Below, piece after piece: positions 41,775 through 53,080 of a stretch of 64,000 nucleotides of DNA. Location of the stretch: NCBI GenBank assembly GCA_946902985.2, contig OX336393.1:365596779-365660778 (forward strand), written 5' to 3'. The DNA comes from Meconema thalassinum (taxonomy: Eukaryota; Arthropoda; Insecta; Orthoptera; Tettigoniidae). The translations under genes were made by a program, and so were the position numbers. Numbering within the stretch: the stretch's first letter is position 1; each line of letters begins with the position of its first letter. The notes beneath the pieces were generated by a model. It did no database searches. It saw nothing but the letters and a program-made list of their open reading frames with translations, and was not told the origin of the DNA.

Positions 41775-41832
41775 TTAGTTAAGGGGCAGATGAACTCGCT
41801 GTTCCACCCCTTAAAACAACAATAACTAAGCT
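41775..41832 (+). repeat. LINE 3' end fragment
   Basis: AAGGGGCAGATGAACTCGCTG and CCCCTTAAAACAACAATAAC match the 3' untranslated end of the LINE at 58505-58552. Confidence 0.75.
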
Positions 41833-41834
41833 AG

Positions 41835-42700
41835 TTATTATGACTAATTCCCTCCTTCGTAAATCTTTCGATTTAGACCAATATCGTGTAAGAATTTGTT
41901 TAAAATCAAGCAATTCAAGTGCTCTATTTCGATAACAATACACATTGCCTGTTATAGCTGAGTTATCACACCTGCCCTTTCTCTTACCGTCGTTATTTTG
42001 TTCAAAAGAAACGCCAACAGTGGTGTTGTGCTCCGTTTTATTTCATAATAAACTTATATCAGCAACGCATTTTGTCGTTTTTGTTGTTGTCGAAAAACAT
42101 AGCAACTTGCATCGAAAGTACCGTAATGTTACACATAATTGAAACGTACTATGCTCACTAGAATTTCAAGGACTACGTTGCACATTTCTTCGGTTTGTTA
42201 TAGCCTGTCAGCCTGAGGGGCCTTTAGAGCTATATCTATAGAACGGTATGGACCTAACAGAACTGATGCAGGGGTGTTGGGCGATTTCCTTGTGTCATAT
42301 TTGGGCATCCAGTTCATTCGTAAAATATCTATCACGCAAAATGTACTCAACCCACATAAGCTGAAATTTGGTATGAATTTCGGTTTTCTACCTGGGAAGA
42401 AACACTGTTTCTAACTATAATAGGCCTATATTCTTCTGATGTTGACCCTTTTGTCACACGGGCACAGGCTAAAATAAGCAAAACATCAAAGCTGTCGTAG
42501 AAGGACCAGACGCAGTTAATTTTACGCCCCTTACAGTAAGTAACAATTCTCGGCAGGTCCCGTATTTCTAAGGTCCTGGAACGAACCACTTCCGTAATAT
42601 TTACAGAATAATCTTAGAAACTGACCAAGGATTGGCCAGCCGTAACCATGGCAACGTCAGCTTGAGAAGTCCCATTCAACTTTCCAACTAAGTCTGTAAT
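41835..42700. other. No gene; isolated X-box-like site
   Basis: Unassigned apart from GTAACCATGGCAAC at 42642-42655, which fits the same RFX X-box consensus as the minisatellite at 4849-5683. Confidence 0.45.
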
Positions 42701-42704
42701 AAGA

Positions 42705-43216
42705 GCGGCTTCGGTGGCGTAGTTGGTAGCATGCTGAGCTTCTATGCCCAAGATCGCGGGTTCAGACCCGGCTGAAGTCGTCGGATTTTTAAGAGCGTTA
42801 AAAATCCCTCAGTATGCCTTCCTTCGGAGGGGAAGTAAAGCCGGTGGTCCCATGTCATAGATTTGTGGCATGAAAAAAAAACAACTTTCACTAACTACAC
42901 TTGTGGAAGCTAAAATTTGTTGGTTAGTTTGATAACGCTATATTAGTTCCAACGTTCGCCGCCAGGTTTTGACTGCAATGGCATTTAGTAGCCACGTCCT
43001 CTGCTAGGTGTCGTAGACGGTAGCATTTGGTAGCAAAAGTAGGAACTACTTGAAAAAATTAATCGTCTGCAGTCCTTCTACCCGAATCACAGATAACACA
43101 CTCTAATACAGCCATCAAAATTAACACCGGTTATCAGACAAATTCTACACACACACCCAAAGTACAGGGGGCTATATGACCGCATTGTCGCAGCCCCTAA
43201 ACTAAGGAACCAAGCA
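42705..43216 (+). mobile_element. tRNA-derived SINE, family B, full length
   Basis: Best-preserved copy: CTTCGGTGGCGTAGTTGG, CGGGTTCAGACCCGG, CTTCCTTCGGAGGGGAAG, GGTAGCATTTGGTAGC, then ACACCGGTTATCAGACAAAT and tail. The head still forms a 7-bp acceptor-like stem (GGCTTCG/CGAAGTC) but no anticodon stem. Confidence 0.9.
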
Positions 43217-43554
43217 ACCTAAGTCTGTAACGGGCAGTTCCCAGACTCATTTATCACCTCTACAAACGTTATGAATCAAAATATGAATCAAGCGATCAGG
43301 ACAGGCTGCTCTGCAGAAGTTTGGCTGGCAGCAGTTTGATCATCCGCTGCACAATCCTCATCTTGCTCCCAGCGATTTTCACCTTTTCTTGCACCTCAAG
43401 AAATTTCTGTTCTCCGGTCAGCATTTTCACACCGACGAAGAGCTGAAGACGAATATCATACGCTGGTTCCATTCGCAGGCGGCAGACTTCTATGTCATAG
43501 GACTACAAACGTCGATACTAGAGAGGTGTGCAAATTATTAGACTCGATGCAACG

Positions 43555-44226
43555 AGGGCTGTTTTTTTTTAAGTAAGGGCCGTTTTTTTTGAAAATTAAT
43601 CGAACATTTTATTTTGAAACCTCATTTATTTTTAGGTTTTACATACCTTCCTCTATTTTTCTACATAGTTGCCTTGTTTATTTAGTCACTTGCCATACCT
43701 TAAAACTAAGTTCTGAAATCCCTCTGCATAAAAGTTTGCCGCCTGCTCTGGCAACCAAGAATTCACACTTGAGGAAAATCCATTAATAGAGTGGTTATCA
43801 TGAATCATCGGTCCTCGTGAATTTTCGTGTCATTTGCAGTCACCAAGTCATCTGTGATCACAGACATGAGCGTTCATCGTCATGAACATTCTCACGGCCA
43901 CTTTTGAACTCGCGTACCCATTTTCGCACTTTACCTTCCGCCCTTGCATTATCACCATCCACCTCACAAAGCTGACGATGAATGTCTGCAGCCGACATGT
44001 TTCTTGCACTCAAAAAACTTATCACAGATCGTACCTCACAAGCGGCGGGCGAATAAATAATCTTGAACATTGTAAAGATTGCACAGTTCAGCGTACAGGT
44101 TAGCTACACAGTTGCAACTGACGCCTGCTTGTTCGCAAAGGATGCCGGGAGGTAGCGCGCACGCTTGTTGCGGCGTGCACACTAACTACGGTCTTAAAAA
44201 ACGGCCCTTACTTTAAAAAAAGCCCT
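43555..44226 (-). mobile_element. Deleted mariner nested in the Tc1-like element
   Basis: Inverted ends of ~33 bp (AGGGCTGTTTTTTTTTAAGT then AAGGGCCGTTTTTT, inverted at 44190-44226). Contains a fragment of a Mos1-type transposase on minus. Confidence 0.82.
43860..44070 (-). pseudogene. Mariner transposase N-terminal fragment
   Basis: Helix-turn-helix region: VRSVISFLSARNMSAADIHR, LCEVDGDNARAEGKVRKWV, REFKSGRENVHDDERS. Only the first ~65 residues remain, followed by degraded sequence; no catalytic domain. Confidence 0.85.
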
Positions 44227-44783
44227 TGTAGTTTTACAACATGTTTCCCCCTTTTTATGACTTAATGCAGTAAAACTGTTTGCGTGGCATTTTTTAAAAT
44301 GATTAACCAATTGTCTTCATTACATTTTCTCTTGGGAATTTGACAGTAAAATGATTTCTTTAGAATATCCACTGATTAAGGAGCCTTACTAATACAGAAT
44401 GTCACACGTTTTGTTTGCTTTTCATCACGTTATTCTAGTTTTATTGTGAATTTAGTGCAGAAGGATTCGAAGTATTTTATTGCTGACGGCCGCTCTTCAA
44501 GTACAGTATTAAGAAATTCGTGGACCGTGGATTGAAATCACCTGATTTAGAAGGTACATTACAAAGTCAATGAAAAAGGAGAAAACTGACCCAGCTCAGG
44601 TATCCCTCAGAATCTCCAATTTTGAAAATTTCTCCACGCAATTCCTTATGGGAAAATTTGTAAGTCCTTAGGGGAGAAAATAACACTAAGTAGGATAATA
44701 AAAATAAAATAGAAAATGTTGAATGAAAAATTGTGACTTATTTCAATCCATTAATTTAGTCTAATAATTTGCACACCTCTGTA

Positions 44784-45300
44784 CGCTATGACAAGTGTCT
44801 CAATTCGTTTGGTGTCTAGGTCGAAAAATAGCTGATACATTTCTGTACTTGTTGCCAATGAAGATTTTCATATAGGCCTCTTTCTTTTCTTTAATAGGGA
44901 AACCTAGTTTTTGGAAGCGCCTCGTATAAATTAGAAATGGAAATGAATGCAATAAATGTTCACAAACTAAATAAAACTTTCCAAAAATGAGTATTGATGC
45001 GTCTTGAAATCCAAGAAATTCCAGTATCTTACTTCAAATGAAGAGATTTCCACAATTGACACAATGTTTCCATGAGTGAAGTTACTGTGCCGCTTTGTGG
45101 TAAACATTTGTGGCAAATTATCAAGTGGAGCAGTTAAAGTGGCCGTGGCGTGCAAGCTTCAGAAACAGCAGTAAATACTCTTACCAGAGAGAGTTTCTAG
45201 ACCAGGAATCTAGCAGTAAGGCCACTTGGGGTATTACTGTCACGCGAGCACCAAGTGGCAAATATACTCTATTTACCAGCAAACTAAGGTATTAAGTCTG
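44784..45300. other. No feature recognised
   Basis: Unassigned sequence. Confidence 0.45.
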
Positions 45301-45301
45301 C

Positions 45302-45615
45302 TTTTGTGGTCTCGGGCTACAGTGCGTATTTAGACTACATTCCCAAGGGCACTGGGTTCATTTCCCTGGTCTTTCAAGAAATTGAATTCTGATCTGAGGG
45401 ATAGAACGAGGTCCTCGGCCTCGTGAGGAAAGCCCATCTCAGCTATTTCACTTCTACTTCAGGTAAATGCAAAGGCCACGGCTGCCACCTTCCCAATTCT
45501 AGTCTCAACTACAACTAGGTTACACAAACACTAGTCTAGACATACAGGTTATCAGACAATACTATAAATCCAAATACAAGGGGCTGATAACTACGATGTC
45601 CATGACGCTAAATGA
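45302..45615 (+). mobile_element. tRNA-derived SINE, family C, diverged
   Basis: Head TTTTGTGGTCTCGGGCTACAG, box B-like GGGTTCATTTCCCTGG, body TCCTCGGCCTCGTGAGG and tail GGTTATCAGACAATAC...GGGGCTGATAACTACGATG. Confidence 0.75.
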
Positions 45616-45676
45616 AAAAGCAACCACCACCACCGCCTACAAATGGACACTGACCCCTCCAGGAAGGGCGAAGACC

Positions 45677-46202
45677 TGTGGCTTCGGTGGCGTAGTTGTT
45701 AGCATGTTGAGCCTCTATGCCCAAGACCGTGGGTTCAAACCCGGCCGAAGTCGTCGGTTTTTTTACGAGCGTTAAAAATCCCTGAGAATACCTTCCTTCG
45801 GAGCGGAAGTAAATCCAGCGGGCCCATGTCATCGATCTATGGCATGTAAAAGAACCTTCCACTAACTACAATTATTTTATGAAGTTAAATTTGTAGGTTA
45901 GATTTGATTAACGCTCTATTAAAAGTTCCAACGTTCGTCGCCAGGTGCCGGTTGCGGTGGCATCTAGTAGCCAAGTTCGCGGCTAGGTGTCGTTGACGGT
46001 AGCATTTGGTAGCAAAAGTAGGAACTACTTGAAATTGATCGTCTGCAGTCCTTACTTGGATTACAGACAACACAGATAACATAAAACACAGATTACACAG
46101 ATAACACCAGTTATCAGACAGATTCTACACACCCCAATGTGCACGAGGCTACATGACCGCGTTGTCGCAGCCCCTAAACTGAGGAACAATCCAACCAAGG
46201 GC
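45677..46202 (+). mobile_element. tRNA-derived SINE, family B, full length
   Basis: GGCTTCGGTGGCGTAGTTG, GTGGGTTCAAACCCGGCC (box B), CCTTCGGAGCGGAAGTAAAT, GGTAGCATTTGGTAGCAAAA and tail CGAGGCTACATGACCGCG. Confidence 0.9.
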
Positions 46203-46324
46203 GAAGACCAACTTAACTCATTATACCAACATACTGTATTTTTGAATTATGCCAAATTTGCCGGCGAGTGAGATATCTATGGCGCAGGGCTCAGGGATGG
46301 TCTCCGTTCCGTTTGCTAGTGGCT

Positions 46325-46521
46325 TTTATTTCAACATTGGCACTACTTATCTGTGTGAAAAAACATTCTCCAAAATGAAATAGGCCTATACAAAATATAT
46401 TTACGGATCCAAATTAGCTGATAAGGATCTGAAGTCACTGATGATAATTTCCACTAGTAATCTTGGTCCACAATTGCAAACAATTAGTGGAAGTTACAGC
46501 TACATAAATTTCATTAACTGA
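46325..46521 (+). pseudogene. hAT transposase C-terminal dimerisation fragment
   Basis: Reads IGTTYLCEKTFSKMK, an in-frame TAG, then SKLADKDLKSLMIISTSNLG and a final stop at 46519-46521. This is the hallmark C-terminus of hAT transposases (GTF2IRD2/FAM200-like subgroup, inferred). Upstream coding sequence is not recognisable. Confidence 0.8.
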
Positions 46522-47385
46522 AATTATAATGTTCAATTTAATTATGTATGTTAGTTATTGGGATTTTTTAATTGCTCGTTAAATAAAAACATCCGATTAT
46601 AATTTTGTATGATTTACTTATATCTCTACTTAGTATAAAACAACTGGATGGACTTTGATGCGGTTTTCACCATTCTGTAAAGGATATCTCAAGGAAGGTT
46701 TCTGTATAAAATAATTTATTTATGATCAAAGGAAGCCAAGCAGTAACGATATCAGTGAAAAAGTCGAAGAAAACCTGGCACCCGTGCGCTTCTTAAGCGT
46801 ACGTTAGGCAAACCGTTAAAAATATCTATTACTGTGAGTGTAAGAATTGTTCAGCACGACAAGTTCTACAAAGAAAAATCATGACAGCAAATCTCTATCT
46901 TCAATACATCGCCCACTGTAAGTGTTTTTACGTTTTCATTTCTTCCAACAATCTCCATTCAATTACTAGCTTCGAGACAGTTTACGAGCTAGCTGGCTGG
47001 CGTGCGAGTCTATCACCCCAGACACTGTACAGCAGTGTCGAGTTAAGCCTTCAGAGAAGAGTGGATGTGTTTGAAGTTTCCTTGGAAGTGCAACTCGGCT
47101 TTTCTTTACTTCACCTGTGAACTTTTCATTCCGCAGAATCCACAGTCACGTTTAGATTGGACGGAAGGGGGATTTGTGTTTCATGCACCTCGCAATTCTG
47201 TCTGACAAGAATTCGTTGCACATGCTATCTCCATGATAATATAATTAATAGCCCAGTCAGTGATTTTAACCCTTCATCCCGAGACGAAAAAAGGATATAG
47301 GTCGTAGTTCATTGAAATCGAAAAAACACTCTTATCACGTAACAATGCAATTGAGCAATAAATAATTTCTCGATTGTCACAAGAG

Positions 47386-47420
<35 letters not shown>

Positions 47421-47545
47421 GAATTCACAAAGACAAAGGGAGTCATCCCCAAAGTTCCTATCACACAGGGAAGAAATGGTTTGTGGTCCGAGAATTCTGC
47501 TATGAATAATGATTCTTCCATAAATTATATAAATGATGCTTCGGT
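46522..47545. other. No gene recognised; (AAAG)n at 47385-47420
   Basis: Unassigned, AT-rich; may be the decayed 3' part of the hAT element plus insertions. Confidence 0.45.
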
Positions 47546-47638
47546 TTCCGGGCGAAACCGGGGTGGGTTTCTAGTTCAAAATAAACTATGGCGGGCCGGA
47601 TTGGCGTTGGCCCTCGGGCCATAGTTGGAAGACCCCTG
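47545..47638. mobile_element. hAT terminus
   Basis: The end CATAGTTGGAAGACCCCTG, preceded by GGCCCTCGGGCC, is a classic hAT terminal repeat (inverse of CAGGGGTCTTCCAACTATGG). It may close the element that contained the 46325-46521 fragment. Confidence 0.6.
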
Positions 47639-48140
47639 GGCTATCACATTATTTGTAGCTGTGAAAGTTAGGATTGTTATTACTCAGTGAAATACTTATC
47701 ACTGTTTAAACTAGGAATTCTCTGTCCTGTAATAGGTGTGTTTAAACGTTAACAAGTGCTAATTTATATTCATAGAGAGTTCAGTTTAACTTGTAACCTA
47801 AACTTTAAATAGAGTAATAATTTTTGTTTGTTTGTGATATTACCTGTCATTTGCACGCTGTACATTGAGTAACCTTATTTGGGACTCAATTCCATTTATT
47901 TTGAGGGCCCACTTCACAAGCCCTGTTTTGTTTGCATTACAAAAGCGTTATCGATTCCAAAACAGATGATGGGGAGGTGAATAAAGGAAGAGATGTGTGT
48001 GTTGGATATTCCATGAGAGAGGGAGAGAGAAAAAGAGGGAGAGAGAGAGAGAGAGAGATGGAGGGGTAGCCGGAAGTTTCTTCTTCTCGGATTTAATATG
48101 CCGCAGTTAATTTCCTAGACAAGTTATTATTAACACTCTC
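47639..48140. other. No gene; (GA)n at 48015-48058
   Basis: Unassigned apart from the purine microsatellite. Confidence 0.5.
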
Positions 48141-48203
48141 TTGGAATGTGTGGACCTGGCCGATCTGCTAATAACATTCAAACTGCCTAACACCCACTCC
48201 CTT

Positions 48204-48215
48204 GTTTTACGTGAT
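48204..48215 (+). repeat. Target-site duplication of SINE F, left
   Basis: GTTTTACGTGAT, repeated exactly at 48412-48423. Confidence 0.9.
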
Positions 48216-48411
48216 TTTATTTTTTTCGTGTGGCCTCCTGGGAGGCCGAGTGCAGGTCTTTCTAATCGACGCTCGTGGGTGACCTGCGCGCTGGGATGAT
48301 AGATGGAATGGATGAAGATGAATGAAATTGGGCAAGGATGTGGAAGGAAGCGGCCGTGGCCTGTTAGAAGTTACCGTCCCAGCATTTGCCAGGTGTTGAA
48401 AATGGGAAACC
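48216..48411 (-). mobile_element. SINE, family F, body/tail part, inserted in LINE
   Basis: On minus GGTTTCCCATTTTCAACACC, GGCCACGGCCGCTTCC, GCGCGCAGGTCACCCACGAG, ending against a T-rich border. The tRNA head is missing on this copy although the duplication is intact, so it inserted truncated. Confidence 0.85.
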
Positions 48412-48479
48412 GTTTTACGTGATGACGGACCGTCAGCAGATCTCGTCATCCAGTTCATGAGGGAGAGTGGCTACTTTTT

Positions 48480-48880
48480 TAAATTTTAAAATAATTTAAG
48501 ACTTTTTAGTTTAGGTTTAGTCTTTTTAAGCTTTTAGGCTATAGTGTACATAATCTATTTGTACTGTTCAAAATGCCTTATTTGTTTAATTGTTTTAAAT
48601 CCACGGTTTCTATTCTTTTATCCACATGCGGCATTATTGTTGGGGCTCACTGTATGTTTTATATAAACCATTTTCGTTTAATTCCCTTGCAGTGGGCTAT
48701 TTTTATCTTCATCATTTCATTTCATATCATATTTTATTAGGGACCGGGTCCGTTAAAACAATAATTATCATCATTAGTCATTTTTAGCCTATTTTCATTT
48801 GATGAAAAAATAGGCTTATGGGATCACATTTTGTCCGTGTGTGTGTATGTGTGTGCGTATGTGTGGATGTGCATGTGTGT
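48480..48880. other. No feature recognised
   Basis: AT-rich unassigned sequence, then (GT)n-like stretch. Confidence 0.45.
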
Positions 48881-50170
48881 CCCCCTCTAATAACTTCTAA
48901 ACGGCTGGAGTTATTTCAATGAAACTCTGTGAGATCATAGCACCATTACGCCAGACTCCGACCGTGCCCTTCAACTTTCTTCAAATGTCTTTACTTCTCA
49001 CCAATCCAACATGGCAGCTGTGCAAAATATTTCACCAGCATTCAATATCTCCGAAACTGTTACCGGTATCACCCTGAAATTTTGTACGGTGATAAAGGAA
49101 ACTACTAGAAGTTCACCTGTGAGGCTTTTGAAAACCTGGTAACTACAAAACCAACATGGCGGCCAAGCGAAATTGTGACATTCAAATAGATGTTTCTCGC
49201 GATTTAACCAACGAAACGAAATGAAACTTGCTACAGTATATGCTCATACACATTGTAATGCACAGACATCTAATTTCGTTCAATTGTTTACATAACCTCA
49301 AGATGGCGGCCGTGCGAAATATTTCACCGGCATTCTATATCTCCGAAACTATTACTGATATCACCATGAAATTTTGTACGGAGATAAAGGGCACTACTAC
49401 AAGTTCATCTATGAGACTTTCAAAAACCTGTTAACCACAAAATGAACATGGCGGCCAAGCGAAGTTGAAAGTTTTAAATAGACTTTTCTTGCGATTTAAT
49501 CATCCAAACGCAATAAAAGTTGGTACAGCAAATGTTTATATACATTGTAATGCTCTGGTATCTAATTTAGTTCAATTGTTTACATAACCTCAAGATGGCG
49601 GCTGTGCGAATTATAAAATATAAGTTTTTATTTCTTTTGTCGTAGTCATGCGAAATGGTACATAACTCTATGGCCTATAAATATAAAAATCCAACATCCG
49701 AAATATTTATACGGTTCTCAATATCTACGAATCAATTCCACCAAACTGATTTTTAATGTTCATAGGGGCTAAGAACATAAGTTCACCTATAATTACCTGG
49801 TGATCACAAATCCTACAAGGCGGCGACGCGAAGTATAAATATTTAAATGGACGTTTCTCGCAATTTAACCATCCGTGTGCAGTGAAACTTGGTACAGTAA
49901 ATGCTTATACAAATGCTAATCCACTGGCATCTAATGTATTTCAACATTGTTTCCATAACCTCAAGATGGCAGCTGTGCGAAATTTTAAAATCTTGTTTTT
50001 ACGTCTTGTGTCCTAATCATGTGATTGAAGTTTGAATACTACACGTACACAATAATCTTCATTTAACAGTACATAACTCGAAGACCTACATATATAAAAT
50101 CCAACATGGTGACCATCCGAAATATTAGACGGTTCTCCATATCTACGAATCTATCACAGCAATCAAACTG
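48880..50170 (+). repeat. Degenerate ~290-bp satellite-like array, about four units
   Basis: The landmark AAGATGGCRGCYGTGCGAAA occurs near 49008 (diverged), 49303, 49592 and 49964; companions AACATGGCGGCCAAGCGAA and TTCTCGCGATTTAACCA recur between them. Spacing 289-372, units ~75-85 % alike by eye. Unlike the 293-bp satellite in sequence but with similar unit size and ATGGCGGC motifs. Confidence 0.8.
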
Positions 50171-51043
50171 AGATTTTGTATGTAGATAGAGGCAATTGAC
50201 ATAAGTAGGATATATGAAAATGGGCTTTAGTTTTTCACGTAACTACTTGTTATTGTTGGTATATAAAGACTTATCTGCACTCACACTAGTACTTACAACT
50301 TGTGATCATGGTGCAGCGACTGCGGGGCCCCGAGCTTAGACCAGAATTGCTTCCACTTTCTTGTGTCGCGCGCGTCTCTCTTGCTGTCTTTTGTTTGCCT
50401 CCGACCCGTGTAGTAGTCTATAATTTAAGGAGGTTTATTCAGTCATATACCCGCCTTTGATTGCCCTTCCCATTCTTTTTCCGATCACTTCAGTTGTCGT
50501 TGGTTGGAATTTTTCGTTTTCCCTTCGCCCATTCTGTTTTCCATTGGTGAGGTGAATGGGGCAACGATAGAAAGATGGAACAGTTGGCGTATCACTTTTA
50601 TTGATTACATCGATGTCTATTGTTATGCGTGTTCGCGCATTTCTCGTACATAGGGACTAGAATCGTTTTGGAGACTTAGCCTATTTAAAATATTTGCTAA
50701 GAGACATCTTTTGGATAAGAAAATTAAATGCTTACAATACCTAAATGATTGAATAACAACATTGTACCCTGTACTCTTTGCACTATAAAACTTAAGTGTT
50801 GAAAATAAGACTTCCTTCGGGACACGAATCCAAATCTTTGGCTTTCCGAGCAAGTGCACCATGATTGCACCATAACGATTCAATCCCGAAAGAATGAGTT
50901 TTCTCTAGAATTCTTAGATTTAATGGCTGAAACTATGGAGCGCTATGTGGACTAGCAACGAAATATCTATGTCTCTATTTGGCTGAAGATTCTGGTTTGA
51001 TTTCTAATTTATCATTTTCTTTAATTTTGTATTTTAAAATGTT
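50171..51043. other. No feature recognised
   Basis: Unassigned; slightly GC-richer near 50300-50420. The 86-residue open frame at 50623-50883 has no recognisable family. Confidence 0.45.
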
Positions 51044-51061
51044 ATCACTTGTCAGAATAGT
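51044..51061 (+). repeat. 18-bp target-site duplication of SINE D, left
   Basis: ATCACTTGTCAGAATAGT, repeated exactly at 51397-51414. Confidence 0.95.
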
Positions 51062-51396
51062 GAAGCCTCCGTCACTTAGGCGGCAGCACGCTAGCCTCTC
51101 ACCGCTGGGTCCGTGGTTCAAATCCCGGTCACTCCATGTGAGATCTGTGCTGGACAGAACGGAGGTAGACAGGTTTTTCTCCGGGTACTCCGGTTTTCCC
51201 TGTCAAAAGTTTCATTCCAGCAACATTCTCCACTATCATTTCATTTCATCTGTCATTCATTTAATCATTGACCCAGAGGAGTGCGTCAGGCCTCGGCAGC
51301 CGGCACAGTCCATATCCTCGCCGCTAGATGGGGGCTTCATTCATTCCATTCCTGACCCAGTCGGAGACTGGAAGCAGGCTGTGGATTTTCATTTTC
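51062..51396 (+). mobile_element. tRNA-derived SINE, family D, full length
   Basis: 335 bp between exact 18-bp duplications. Head CCTCCGTCACTTAGGCGGC, box B GTGGTTCAAATCCCGG, body TTCTCCGGGTACTCCGG, 3' part GCCTCGGCAGCCGGCACAG and GCTAGATGGGGGC, tail CTGTGGATTTTCATTTTC. The 144-residue open frame over it is spurious. Confidence 0.95.
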
Positions 51397-51414
51397 ATCA
51401 CTTGTCAGAATAGT

Positions 51415-51879
51415 TTTCCTTTGGTTGGTGTTTTCTACATTTTCATGAGATGAAAAATACTTGTATGTTAATATATCTTTTCTTTCTTTTTCAGGTGAGT
51501 ATCAGTGCCTCTTGTCTGGTTACTGAAGAAGACTACCATCTGTGAGTCGTAAATTATTAACATGTAAGATTATGACTAGTCTGAGAAGTGTGTGGCTGAT
51601 GCAGCACCATTTAAATTTATAAATGAGGCTTTGCCATTAGACCGCTTTACGGTTTATATGGAGTACGAGCGATATGGTTGTTAAGTAGACATGTGAAGAT
51701 CAAAATCAAGTCTGAAACAGCTTTAAATTCAGCCACAAATTTTCTCCCATTTTAGCTACCGTGACATGCAGTTAGGCAAAATTTCATGTAAGGTGTGTCC
51801 CTTGTCGTTAACACAACTGCACGGTATATACAGTTGCAGGAGATGCAATTTGAAATATGTTACCTTAAATATCATTGTA
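51415..51879. other. No feature recognised
   Basis: Unassigned sequence. Confidence 0.45.
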
Positions 51880-51947
51880 GATGATGATGATGATAATTGT
51901 TGTTTTAATGGGCCTAACATCTAGGTTATCGGCCCCTATCCTTGTAG
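51880..51947 (-). repeat. LINE 3' tail with (GAT)n
   Basis: Same tail as 37953-38022: TTTTAATGGGCCTAACATC, TAGGTTATCGGCCCCT preceded by GATGATGATGAT. Confidence 0.75.
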
Positions 51948-51997
51948 AGAGATGTAGGGAATATGGTATGCAAATCAGCATTTCATAAACGAAAGTT

Positions 51998-52640
51998 ATG
52001 TCGGCAGGGAAGAAACGGAAGAAAATAGAATGCCAGGTAGAAGGAACTAAATTGGAGCAGGTGGAACATTTTAAGTGCAAGGCTATGTACGTAGGCTGTG
52101 TATTCTCTCAGGATGGCAGTATGGGGAAAGAAATAGAGCTGAGGTGCAGAAGGGTCGATGCAGTGAGTTCTCAGTTATGGTCTACAGTGTTCTGCAAGAA
52201 AGAAGTTAGTGTATCGACGAACCTCTCCCTACATCGCTCTGTGTATAGACCGACCTTGCTTTATAGAAGTGAGACCTGGGTAGATTCAGACTATCTGAAC
52301 ATAAGTTAAAAGTAACTGATATGAAGATAGCACGAATGATTGCTGGGACAAATAGATGGCAACAGTGGCAAGCTAGATGAAGCTGTTCGTATGAGCCGAT
52401 TCAGATGGAGGGGCCATGTGAAGAGAAAAGGTGAGAAGAGATTACCTAGAAGGTTAATGAGTTCAGCTGTAGAGGGTAAGAGAAGGGGAGGTAGTCGTAG
52501 GAGGTGATGGTTAGATTCAGTTGTGAGAGGTGTAGAAGCAGAGGAGGCCGCAGTGCTAACTGCTTATGGGGGATTATGGAGACGACTTGTTCGTAAACAG
52601 AGGCTTGCAGACTAGACTGGACGCTGAAAGGGAATACTGT
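51998..52640 (+). pseudogene. Non-LTR reverse transcriptase C-terminal region, degraded
   Basis: Reads GCVFSQDGSMGKEIELRCRR, SQLWSTVFCKKEVSVSTNLS, YRPTLLYRSETWV, then through several stops and shifts to MSRFRWRGHVKRKGE, LPRRLMSSAVEGKRRGGS and GLWRRLVRKQRLAD. This is the region after the catalytic domain of RTE-like LINEs (clade inferred). At least three stops or shifts; not functional. Confidence 0.85.
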
Positions 52641-52689
52641 TTCAAAAGAAAATGTATTAATGCAAATAGCCTGAAGTTTTCAATTTTAA

Positions 52690-53080
52690 TTACGTATGGT
52701 TATTCACGTTGTTGTTAATTCATTTCGGGGTTTGATCATACTGGTCATCAGCTCCGAGTACTCAGATGTTTTGAATTTTGTCCGCTAATATGTGGTGTCT
52801 GTAGTAATATCTGCACTTAAATTTGAGACTTGGATTAGAAAGGTGACCTTAAGTTCCAACAGCGCACCCTCAGAAGAGGTTAAGCCACGGAAAACCTCTT
52901 CTGAGGGTGCGGTGTTGGAAGTTGAAACCACGCTCTTTTGAGTTATATCCACGAGAGTAAGAGGGCCCTGTTAAAGCCCTCAGACTGCAATTAAATTGCT
53001 TGAGATGGCCGGATATCAAACTCGGGACCACGGGGATGGCAGCCAACAACGCTAACCATTGCGAGGTGGTTTGATCACAT
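52690..53080 (-). mobile_element. tRNA-derived SINE, family C, with internal hairpin
   Basis: Minus strand: head CGCAATGGTTAGCGTTGTTG, box B-like GAGTTTGATATCCGG, and tail near 52720-52790. Instead of the normal GTGGAAA...CCACTTC core it carries the near-perfect hairpin at 52854-52920. Confidence 0.75.
52854..52920. other. 28-bp stem, 11-base loop hairpin
   Basis: TTCCAACAGCGCACCCTCAG...GAGGTT pairs with AACCTC...TGTTGGAA, one mismatch in 28; loop AAGCCACGGAA. Size and geometry are pre-miRNA-like, though no expression can be inferred. Confidence 0.9.

Larger units (their letters stand above)
43521..44781. mobile_element. Tc1-like element interrupted by a mariner
   Basis: Inverted ends GAGGTGTGCAAATTATTAGA (43523) and the inverse ending 44779, with TA on both sides (43519-43520, 44782-44783). 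Without the 672-bp insert it is ~590 bp with no transposase, so non-autonomous. Confidence 0.8.
48140..48475 (+). pseudogene. LINE 3' coding end interrupted by SINE F
   Basis: 48148-48215 (TTGGAATGTGTGGACCTGGC; the ECVDLADL motif) and 48424-48475 (GATCTCGTCATCCAGTTCAT; IQFMRESG) are the same LINE C-terminal region as at 58165-58300. Confidence 0.75.

Noticed and set aside
42705..42777. A functional tRNA gene
   Set aside because: Acceptor and T-arm pairing are good but the anticodon stem does not pair, and the sequence continues into a SINE body seen in many copies.
50979..51413. 144-residue open frame
   Set aside because: Lies almost entirely over a SINE with exact target duplications.
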